From contig NZ_JBQCHS010000028.1 of NCBI RefSeq assembly GCF_051954455.1, positions 1 through 55,984 on the forward strand: a stretch of DNA of 55,984 nt, written 5' to 3'. The translations under genes and the position numbers were made by a program. The stretch is from Pseudolysinimonas sp051954455 (GTDB taxonomy: Bacteria; Actinomycetota; Actinomycetes; Actinomycetales; Microbacteriaceae). Below, piece by piece: positions 33,905-40,804 of the stretch. Positions within the stretch are counted from its first letter, which is position 1. The number at the start of each line of letters is the position of its first letter. The notes under the pieces were generated by a model. It did not search any database. It saw nothing but the letters and a program-made list of their open reading frames with translations, and had not been told where the DNA came from.

Positions 33905-35334
33905 GCGCGCTCCCGGTAGAGCGGGATGTCGACCGGCGGCTGGGGGATGAAGCCGCCGCCGGCGTCCATCGCCTCCCAGAGGTGGTCGTGGGAGGCGCGC
34001 ATCCGACGGAGCGCGTCGTCGACGTCGACGTGCACCAGCCGGCCGTGGCGCTTCACCACCCTGCCGTCGATGAGCACCGTGTCCACGTTGCTCGCGTTCG
34101 CCTGCGCGATGACCGCGCCGCCCGGCTCCCGTCGGTTCCAGCCCGCCGTGCGCACCGTCTCCATGTCGAGCAGCACGATGTCGGCGCGCTTGCCCGGGGT
34201 GAGCGAGCCGACCAGGTCGCCGACGCCGGCCGCCGCGGCGCCGTTGCGCGTGAGCCAGCGCAGGGCGTCGCCCGTGCGCCAGCGCATCTCCTGGGGGGCG
34301 ACCATGCGCCGGTAGCCGGGCTCGTCGTCGCGCCAGCGGGTGGCCTGGAGCACGAGGCGCCCGTGCGAGAGCATGTCGTGCCCGGTGCCGCTCACGCAGT
34401 CGATGCCGAGGCTCGGGCCGGGGGTGAACTCGGTCGCCTCGCGGATCGCGGGGAAGCCCATGCCCATCTGCATCTCGGTCTCGGCGCAGACCGAGACCAT
34501 CGTCCCGGTGTCGCGCAGCAGCTCCCACTCGTGATCGGTGTTGAAGGTGCAGTGGACGAGCAGCAGGTCGTCGCCGAGGAGCCCGTGCCGGTGCAGCACC
34601 TCGACGTCCTCGAACAGCTGCCGGACGATCACCTGGTTCGCGTGCTGCGTGATCCGGGCGCCGAGCTCGCGGGCCAGGGCGAACTCGCGCACGACGTCCT
34701 CGGCCGGCGCGATCGCGAACTCCTGCGGCGCCATGCCGAAGCGGAGGAGCTGGTCGTCACTGCGGAAGTAGGTCTCCCGGATCTCGCGCGCGAGCCGCTC
34801 GCGGGTCGCTGACGAGCCGGGATCGCCGGTCGTCGTCGAGCCGCCCTTGCTCTCGCCCCAGGTGTTCGTGGTGATGGGGGTCATGCCGTGGCCGTAGAGG
34901 CCGCGGATGCCCGCATCGAGCAGCCCGCGCACCGCCTCGTGCGCGTGATCCGGCGTCAGGATGTTGTGGCAGTAGTCGACGATCGTCGTGACGCCGTTGT
35001 CGATCGCGTCGAGGGCGCCGAGGTAGTTGCCGACGTACATGTCCTCGGGCCGCATGAGCTCGGCGAGGTGCAGGCGGATGCCCCGCAGGTAGTCGGGGAT
35101 GTTGCCGTCCGCGAGGATCCCCCGCACGGGCGACTGCCAGGTGTGCAGGTGGGTGTCGACCATGCCGGGCATCGCGATCATGCCCCGCGCGTCGATCCGT
35201 TCGGCGTCGGCGCTCAGGTCCGGCGCGATCGCGACGATCGCCCCGTCCTCCACGAGGATGCTCGCCCGCTCAAGGTCGCCGATCGCGGGGTCGACGCTGA
35301 CGACGGCCGCGTCCTCGATGAGCAGACGGCTCAT
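33901..35334 (-). CDS. Amidohydrolase A of the accessory cluster
   Basis: A 477-residue metal-dependent hydrolase of the amidohydrolase superfamily (COG0402-like). The HxH metal motif is His62-Leu-His64 in DTHLHTWQS; further metal ligands are expected in ITQHANQ, LLVHCTF and GIDCVSG. The residue three after the third His is Gln, not the Glu used by deaminases such as cytosine deaminase or AtzA. The product is probably hydrolysis of a cyclic amide, amidine or similar N-containing compound. The ATG at 35334 overlaps the reductase stop, so both genes are coupled. It is related to amidohydrolases B (37186) and C (54427). Confidence 0.85.
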   Translation of the reverse strand: MSRLLIEDAAVVSVDPAIGDLERASILVEDGAIVAIAPDLSADAERIDARGMIAMPGMVDTHLHTWQSPVRGILADGNIPDYLRGIRLHLAELMRPEDMYVGNYLGALDAIDNGVTTIVDYCHNILTPDHAHEAVRGLLDAGIRGLYGHGMTPITTNTWGESKGGSTTTGDPGSSATRERLAREIRETYFRSDDQLLRFGMAPQEFAIAPAEDVVREFALARELGARITQHANQVIVRQLFEDVEVLHRHGLLGDDLLLVHCTFNTDHEWELLRDTGTMVSVCAETEMQMGMGFPAIREATEFTPGPSLGIDCVSGTGHDMLSHGRLVLQATRWRDDEPGYRRMVAPQEMRWRTGDALRWLTRNGAAAAGVGDLVGSLTPGKRADIVLLDMETVRTAGWNRREPGGAVIAQANASNVDTVLIDGRVVKRHGRLVHVDVDDALRRMRASHDHLWEAMDAGGGFIPQPPVDIPLYRERA

Positions 35335-36356
35335 CGCACGACCGCCCCGACCATCAGGTCGACGTTCTCCGGTCGGGCCTCCAGCTCGCCCGCCTCGATG
35401 CGATGCGCCAGCTCGACCGTGAGCTCGTTCACGGGGGCGCAACCGCCGATCCGGCGCTGTTCGGCGACCACCAGCCCGTTGATCTCGTCGACCTCGCTGT
35501 GGCGGCCCTTGTCCCAGTCCTGGAGGACGGTCGTCCGGGTGTCCGAGAGCGAGAAGACGTTGAGCACCGCGTCGAGCAGCTGCTCGACGAAGCGGTCGGG
35601 ATCGCTCAGGTCCATGTCCTCCAGGCCGAAGATCGGGACCATCCGGTTGCCGGTCGCGACCGCCGTGTGCACGGCCTCGCGGCAGGCCTCGAGCATGAAC
35701 TCGTGCATGCCGGGGACCCGGACGGCGTCGGGCAGGGCCAGGTCGAGGATCGCCGAGGGCACGAGCTCGCCCGCGTTGACGACGAGCTTCATCCACTTCG
35801 CCGATCGGATATCGTCGGTGACCTCGACCGTGCCCGCGTGGCGCAGCACCTCGGCGGCGCGCTCGGCGCCGGCCTGCGAGACCGCGCTCATGCCGCCGAG
35901 CGCGAACCACGCCTGCGACGGGGGGTTCTGCCGGTTCACGATGCCGGGCTCGTACATGTTCGACGCCATCTCGATGACGGCGCCGAGAGCGCGGTCGGGG
36001 CCGACGACATCGGCGATGACGTCCAGGCTCATGCCGTTCTGCAGGCCGGCGACGAGACCGTCCGGGGCCAGGTACGGCTCGATCAGCTGGACCGCCCATC
36101 GCGTGTCGTACGCCTTCACCAGGGTGATGACGAGATCGAACGGCTCGCGGAGCGTCGCGACGTCGCAGAGGTGCAGAGCCCGCGGGACAGGGGTGACCTG
36201 CGTCTCCTGCGGCATCCGCACCTCGATCCCGTCACGGCGCATGGCCTCGACGTGAGCCGGCCACTGCTCGATGAACGTGACGTCGAGCCCCGCTCGCAGC
36301 AGGTCCGCGCCGATGCCGGCCCCCTGCGCTCCGGTGCCCAGAACGGCGATCCTCAT
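35331..36356 (-). CDS. Ketopantoate-reductase-like oxidoreductase (ApbA/PanE), copy 1
   Basis: A 341-residue NAD(P)-dependent reductase. The N-terminal Rossmann motif is GTGAQGAGIG. The C-terminal helical domain has the catalytic-type Lys in SAKWMKLVVNA and a GRHSEVDEINGLVV segment corresponding to the family Glu-Asp-Asn-Gly region. Genes of this type outside pan operons usually act on 2-oxo or 2-hydroxy acids. A closely related copy lies at 48709. It begins the two-gene operon with amidohydrolase A and follows a GAGGAGGA ribosome site. Confidence 0.85.
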   Translation of the reverse strand: MRIAVLGTGAQGAGIGADLLRAGLDVTFIEQWPAHVEAMRRDGIEVRMPQETQVTPVPRALHLCDVATLREPFDLVITLVKAYDTRWAVQLIEPYLAPDGLVAGLQNGMSLDVIADVVGPDRALGAVIEMASNMYEPGIVNRQNPPSQAWFALGGMSAVSQAGAERAAEVLRHAGTVEVTDDIRSAKWMKLVVNAGELVPSAILDLALPDAVRVPGMHEFMLEACREAVHTAVATGNRMVPIFGLEDMDLSDPDRFVEQLLDAVLNVFSLSDTRTTVLQDWDKGRHSEVDEINGLVVAEQRRIGGCAPVNELTVELAHRIEAGELEARPENVDLMVGAVVR

Positions 36357-36404
36357 CCGGTCCTCCTCGACTCGGTCCGCCGTCTCCGGCGAGCGTATAG
36401 CGGC

Positions 36405-36432
36405 ACTTTACACATCGGCGCGCGGATGTCGA
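36405..36432 (-). promoter_or_regulatory. Candidate promoter of the reductase/amidohydrolase A operon
   Basis: On the minus strand a TCGACA -35 box (36427-36432) and a TAAAGT -10 box (36405-36410) are 16 bases apart. The -10 is part of ATGTGTAAAGT, similar to other short motifs in front of cluster genes. Confidence 0.4.
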
Positions 36433-36478
36433 GAGGCCCCCGCGGCCGTGCGACGATGGCCGGGAGCGGAGGTGCGGC

Positions 36479-37048
36479 ATCGTCGAGATCGGATCGCGTC
36501 TGCGGGAGGCGCGCACCCGTCGGGGCCTCGGCGTGCGGGAGCTTGCCCGCCAGATCGGGGTCACCGCCGGGCTGATCTCCCAGATCGAGACCGGGCGCAC
36601 TCAGCCCTCGGTCGCCACGCTCTACCTGCTCGTGGAGCGGCTCGAGATCTCGCTGGACTGGCTGATGGGGCTCGAGGGCCGACAGGCTCCGGTCGAGGAC
36701 CGGCCCGTCCTCCGCGCCGACGACGAACGCCCCGTGCTCCGGATTTCCTCCGGGGTGAGCTGGGAGATGCTGGTCCCCGGAGCCGCCGCCGGTCACGATC
36801 TCGTCCTGGTGACGTACGAGCCCGGGGGAGTCGGCGCGGACGACGACCGGCTCGTGGGGCACACGGGCCGCGAGGGCGCCTATCTGATCGAGGGGGAGCT
36901 CGTCCTGCTCCTCGACGGCGCCTGCCACCTCGTGCGGGCCGGCGACTCGCTGGACTTCGACGCCGGCATCCCGCACGCCTACCGCAACGAGGGCGCCCGG
37001 CGAGCCCGCGGGGTCTGGCTCTCCGCCGGGGAGGCGCACACCGGCTGA
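36479..37048 (+). CDS. XRE-family regulator with cupin domain, copy 1 (probable ATC start)
   Basis: A 189-residue regulator if translation begins at ATC 36479. Its HTH (VRELARQIGVTAGLISQIETG) needs the helix encoded before the first standard start codon (GTG 36533). No ATG, GTG or TTG lies in frame upstream of that before a stop, but GGAGGT at 36468-36473 precedes ATC 36479 by five bases. From there the protein aligns without gaps with the second regulator (GSRLRE versus GSRLRD four residues in). The C-terminal cupin (about 120-189: HTGREGAYLIEGELVLLLDG, AGIPHAYRN) would sense a small ligand. It is divergent from reductase copy 1. Confidence 0.8.
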   Translation: MVEIGSRLREARTRRGLGVRELARQIGVTAGLISQIETGRTQPSVATLYLLVERLEISLDWLMGLEGRQAPVEDRPVLRADDERPVLRISSGVSWEMLVPGAAAGHDLVLVTYEPGGVGADDDRLVGHTGREGAYLIEGELVLLLDGACHLVRAGDSLDFDAGIPHAYRNEGARRARGVWLSAGEAHTG

Positions 37049-37089
37049 CGCCGAGCACCCGTCACGTTTCGCAGCGCCGAACGGGTGGT

Positions 37090-37100
37090 AAGTGTGACTT
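37090..37100. promoter_or_regulatory. Candidate operator over the amidohydrolase B promoter
   Basis: AAGTGTGACTT has perfect AAGT/ACTT arms and overlaps the first bases of the -35 box of the next promoter. One of the XRE-cupin regulators is the likely ligand by position only. Confidence 0.3.
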
Positions 37101-37128
37101 GACACCGTCTGCGCGCACTTCATAGCAT
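37099..37128 (+). promoter_or_regulatory. Strong promoter of the amidohydrolase B/importer operon
   Basis: A consensus TTGACA -35 box (37099-37104) and a TAGCAT -10 box (37123-37128) are 18 bases apart, 57 bases before the amidohydrolase B start. It is the best sigma-A-type promoter in the window and probably drives the operon to 44396. Confidence 0.65.
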
Positions 37129-37185
37129 CGCCGTGCGCGACGGTGCGATCCCCCGACCCGTCGCCGGATGAGTCGAAGAGGATCC

Positions 37186-38559
37186 ATGACCGACCGAATT
37201 CTGCTGCGCAAGGGCACCGTCATCACCGCCGCCGCCGAGGGGGAGGTGCTCCCGGAGACCGACATCCTCATCGAGGACGGCAAGATCGCCGCGATCGGTC
37301 GCGACCTCGCCGCCGCCGACGCGGAGATCGTCGACCTCACCGGGCGGATCGTCCTGCCGGGGTTCGTCGACACGCACCGCCACACGTGGCAGTCGGTCGT
37401 GCGCGACATCGCGAGCGACTGGTCCCTCACCGAGTACCTGGCCGGGCTGCACACCGGCATCTCGAAGTACTACCGCCCCGAGGACACCTACGCCGGCAAC
37501 TACCTCGGCGCCCTCGAGGCCCTCGACTCGGGCATCACGACCCTCGTCGACTGGTCGCACAACCTCGCGACCCCCGAGCACGCCGATGCCGCGATCGCGG
37601 CCCTCAAGGACTCCGGCATGCGCGCGGTCTTCGCGCACGGCGGCGGGAACAAGCAGTGGGGAGCGCCCCTCCCCTCGCCGAACAACCACCCCGAGGACGC
37701 GCGGCGCATCCGCGAGCAGTATTTCTCCGACAACACCGGCCTCGTCACGATGGCCATGGCGCTCCGCGGTCCGCAGTTCACGCTGCCGGAGGTCAACCGC
37801 CACGACTTCGCGCTCGCCAACGACCTGGATCTGCGGATCACGGTGCACGTCGGCGACGGCTACTGGGGCAAGAGCGGCCCGATCTACAAGCTCCGCGACG
37901 ACGGCCTCCTCTCCGACCGCATCACCTACGTGCACTGCGACACGCTCGCGGACGAGGAGCTCGACATCATCGCGGCCTCCGGCGGGTCGGCGTCGGTGGC
38001 GCCCGACGTCGAGATGCAGATGGGGCACGGGACCCCCGCGACCGGGCGCCTGCTGCAGCACGGCATCCGGCCGACCTTCTCCATCGACGTCTGCAGCAGC
38101 AACGGCGGCGACATGTTCGGCACGATGCGCACCGCGATCGGCATGCAGCGCTGGGCCGACAACGCGCCCGCCGTCGAGACCGGCGAGGTCATCGAGCGGA
38201 TCGGGCTCACGTGCGCCGAGGTCGTGCGCTTCGCGACCATCGACGGGGCGAACGCCGCCGGACTCGGTGAGGTGACGGGCTCGATCGAGGTGGGCAAGGA
38301 CGCCGACATCGTCGCCCTGGACGACCGGTCCCTCGCGATCACGCCGATGAACAACCCCTTCGGTGCCGTGGTGTACGCGGCGCACCCCGGGCTCGTGCGC
38401 GACGTGTGGGTCGCCGGCAACCGCGTGAAGCGCGACGGCGCCCTGGTCGGCGTCGACTACGACCGCATCAAGCAGCTCGCCGTCACGGCGCGCGACCACG
38501 TCATGGGCGAGATGCCCGGCGCGTCGCTCGGCGGCGAGTGGCACCCGGACCTCGGCTGA
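37186..38559 (+). CDS. Amidohydrolase B of the accessory cluster
   Basis: A 457-residue amidohydrolase related to A and C. The metal motif is His64-Arg-His66 in VDTHRHTWQSVV; other ligands lie in ITVHVGD, TYVHCDT and SIDVCSS. The residue three after the third His is Asp. The start at 37186 follows AAGAGGA closely; ATG 37168 is an alternative. It leads a compact operon (overlapping starts and stops) with the importer and alcohol dehydrogenase 1, so it probably acts on the compound that transporter brings in. Confidence 0.87.
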   Translation: MTDRILLRKGTVITAAAEGEVLPETDILIEDGKIAAIGRDLAAADAEIVDLTGRIVLPGFVDTHRHTWQSVVRDIASDWSLTEYLAGLHTGISKYYRPEDTYAGNYLGALEALDSGITTLVDWSHNLATPEHADAAIAALKDSGMRAVFAHGGGNKQWGAPLPSPNNHPEDARRIREQYFSDNTGLVTMAMALRGPQFTLPEVNRHDFALANDLDLRITVHVGDGYWGKSGPIYKLRDDGLLSDRITYVHCDTLADEELDIIAASGGSASVAPDVEMQMGHGTPATGRLLQHGIRPTFSIDVCSSNGGDMFGTMRTAIGMQRWADNAPAVETGEVIERIGLTCAEVVRFATIDGANAAGLGEVTGSIEVGKDADIVALDDRSLAITPMNNPFGAVVYAAHPGLVRDVWVAGNRVKRDGALVGVDYDRIKQLAVTARDHVMGEMPGASLGGEWHPDLG

Positions 38560-39629
38560 TGAGCACCGGGACCGCGCCCCGGACCTCGGAGCGCACCGAA
38601 CCCGTCGATCGGCGACGGCTCCCCGCCGTCGTGCTGTCCTGGCCCGGCACGCGGGCGCTCATCGCGGTGCTCGTGCTGTTCGCCGTCAGCCCGCTGTTCT
38701 CGGTCGGCACCCTGAGCCGGACCGCCATCGTGTCGATGCTGCCGTTCGCGGCGCTGATCGCGGTCGTCGCCATCGGGCAGACCCTGGTCATCCAGCAGGG
38801 GGGCCTCGACCTCTCGGTCAGCGGCGCGGTCACCCTGGGCGCGGTCTTCGCCGCGAAGGTCGGGACCGACGGGCACATCGGGATCGCGGCGACGGTCGTG
38901 CTCGCCATCCTCGTCACCTCCCTGTTCGGGATCCTGAGCGGCGTCGTCGTCGCCGTGTTCGGGCTGCCGCCCCTCGTGGTCACGATCGCGGCGAACGCGC
39001 TGATGATCGGGGCCGTCCAGGCGATCTCCGGGGGCTTCAGCTCCCAGGCGCCCCCGGAGATCACGACCTTCGCCCTGAGCCGGCTCGGCGGACTGCCGGT
39101 GCTCGCGATCATCGCGCTCGTGATCGCGCTGATCAGCCAGTTCGCGCTCAAGGTCACCCGCGTCGGGCGCCGCTTCGAGCTGGTCGGCGAGAACCGCCGG
39201 GCGGCCGAGTACATCGGCGTGCGCCCCCGGCTCTACACCGTGACCGCCTACTGGCTCTCGGCCCTGCTCGCCGGCGCCACCGGCGTCATGCTCGCGGGCC
39301 TTCTCCGGATCCCGACCCTCAGCTCCGGCGACGCCTACCTCCTGCCGTCGATCGCCGCCGTCGTGCTCGGCGGGACGGCGCTCACCGGAGGCCGCGGCAG
39401 CATCATCGGCACCGCACTCGGATCGCTGTTCCTGGCCCAGCTGAGCCAGCTCGTGCAGACCTTCACGCAGTCGACGGCGGTCCAGAACATCGTCCAGGCG
39501 CTCATCATCGGCGTCGGGATCGTCGCCCAGCTCCAGCTGGGCGGCTCGGCGGCGCGGCTCAAGGGCCTCGCCCGCCTCCGCAGGTCTGCCACCACCCCCA
39601 CCACAGAGACACCTCGAAGAGGAGCGTGA
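38559..39629 (+). CDS. CUT2-type ABC transporter permease
   Basis: A 356-residue membrane permease of the RbsC family with about nine to ten helices. Family features are GQTLVIQQGGLDLSVSG after the third helix, VGENRRAAEYIGV and the GGTALTGGRGSIIGTALG loop. It would pair with the permease half of the fusion protein at 40804 to make a heterodimeric channel. The ATG overlaps the amidohydrolase B stop (TGATG). Confidence 0.9.
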   Translation: MSTGTAPRTSERTEPVDRRRLPAVVLSWPGTRALIAVLVLFAVSPLFSVGTLSRTAIVSMLPFAALIAVVAIGQTLVIQQGGLDLSVSGAVTLGAVFAAKVGTDGHIGIAATVVLAILVTSLFGILSGVVVAVFGLPPLVVTIAANALMIGAVQAISGGFSSQAPPEITTFALSRLGGLPVLAIIALVIALISQFALKVTRVGRRFELVGENRRAAEYIGVRPRLYTVTAYWLSALLAGATGVMLAGLLRIPTLSSGDAYLLPSIAAVVLGGTALTGGRGSIIGTALGSLFLAQLSQLVQTFTQSTAVQNIVQALIIGVGIVAQLQLGGSAARLKGLARLRRSATTPTTETPRRGA

Positions 39630-39634
39630 ACAAC

Positions 39635-40804
39635 GTGAATCGCATCACCATCCGCGGCATCGCCGCCGCGGCGGCGGCCGTCGCGGCCGTCAGCCTGGCC
39701 CTCGCGGGCTGTTCGTCGACCAACGGCGGCAGCAGCAGCGGCACCAACACCCTGAAGGGCGACATCTCGGCCGGCAAGGTCGGCACCGCCGCCCAGTTCA
39801 GCAAGATCGATTCCGTGTGCGGCGACAAGCCGGTCACGGTCTCGGTCGTGGACGGCTACGGCACCAACTCGTGGTCCAAGACCGTCAAGGCCGAGATCGA
39901 CTCCGAGGCCGCCAAGTGCAAGCAGATCAAGAGCGTGTCCTACACGGCCGGTCGCGGCGACCTGCAGGCGACGAACTCGGCCATCACCGGGGCGGCGGCC
40001 AAGGGCTCCAACATCCTCCTGGTGATCCCGGACGCCGGCCCCGGCCAGGCGCAGCTGCCGTCGATCCAGAAGGCGAGCAAGGCGGGCACGATCGTCGTGC
40101 CGTTCGCCTCCGACCCGACCGGCAAGCCCGGCACGCAGTACCTCGACTACACCGACCAGATCCCCGAGTACTCGGGCGAGGCCTGGGCCAAGTGGGTCGT
40201 CAGCACCCTGGGCTCCAAGGGCGGCAACGTCGTGTTCCTCGGCGGCCCGGCCGGCGCGGCCGTGTCGGCGCAGGAGTTCGTCGGCGTCCAGAAGGTGTTC
40301 GCGCAGAACCCGCAGATCACGCTCCTGACCAAGGAGCCGGTCACCACCAACTGGGACCCGGCGCAGGCGCAGCAGGCCATGGCCGGTCTCCTCAGCCAGT
40401 ACCCGAAGATCGACGCGGTCGTGGCCGACTACGGCGCCGTCGCGAACGGCGTGATCCGCGCCTACCAGGCCGCGGGCGTCTCGCTGCCGCTGCTCACGTC
40501 GACCGACGACAACTCGCTCAGCTGCGGGTACGACCAGCTCAAGGCGACCAACCCGGGCTACGAGCTCGCGACCAACTCGTCGCGCACCTGGATCGGGCGG
40601 GTCGCGCTCCGCAAGGCGCTCGCCGCGTTCTACGGCAAGTCGGACTCCGAGCCGTCGCTGTACAACCTCGGCCTGGTCGAGGACTCCACGGGCAAGACCG
40701 CCGGCACCAAGAAGCCGGGCGAGGCGTGCCTGAAGGACGCTCCGACCGACGCGTCGCCGTCGTCGCTGCTCACGTCCGCCGAGTTCAAGAAGATCTTCGG
40801 CTGA
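39635..40804 (+). CDS. ABC transporter substrate-binding lipoprotein
   Basis: A 389-residue lipoprotein with a lipobox ending at Cys26 (LALAGC) and a type 1 periplasmic-binding fold (Peripla_BP_4-like; SYTAGRGDLQATNSAI, LVIPDAGPGQAQLP, AVVADYGAVANGVIRAY). The GTG at 39635 is preferred because AAGAGGAG lies ten bases upstream; the GTG at 39626 would leave only one base. Sequence identity to the ChvE-type protein is low. Its ligand, unknown, is presumably the substrate of amidohydrolase B. The stop overlaps the next start. Confidence 0.88.
   Translation: MNRITIRGIAAAAAAVAAVSLALAGCSSTNGGSSSGTNTLKGDISAGKVGTAAQFSKIDSVCGDKPVTVSVVDGYGTNSWSKTVKAEIDSEAAKCKQIKSVSYTAGRGDLQATNSAITGAAAKGSNILLVIPDAGPGQAQLPSIQKASKAGTIVVPFASDPTGKPGTQYLDYTDQIPEYSGEAWAKWVVSTLGSKGGNVVFLGGPAGAAVSAQEFVGVQKVFAQNPQITLLTKEPVTTNWDPAQAQQAMAGLLSQYPKIDAVVADYGAVANGVIRAYQAAGVSLPLLTSTDDNSLSCGYDQLKATNPGYELATNSSRTWIGRVALRKALAAFYGKSDSEPSLYNLGLVEDSTGKTAGTKKPGEACLKDAPTDASPSSLLTSAEFKKIFG

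Noticed and set aside
35335..36099. N-terminal extension of amidohydrolase A
   Set aside because: The added sequence is Arg/Gly-rich and overlaps the reductase gene on the same strand in a different frame.
39817..40803. Upstream extension of the ATPase-permease fusion by about 330 codons
   Set aside because: It overlaps the substrate-binding protein gene in another frame and is basic low-complexity sequence. The fusion starts at ATG 40804, overlapping the binding-protein stop.
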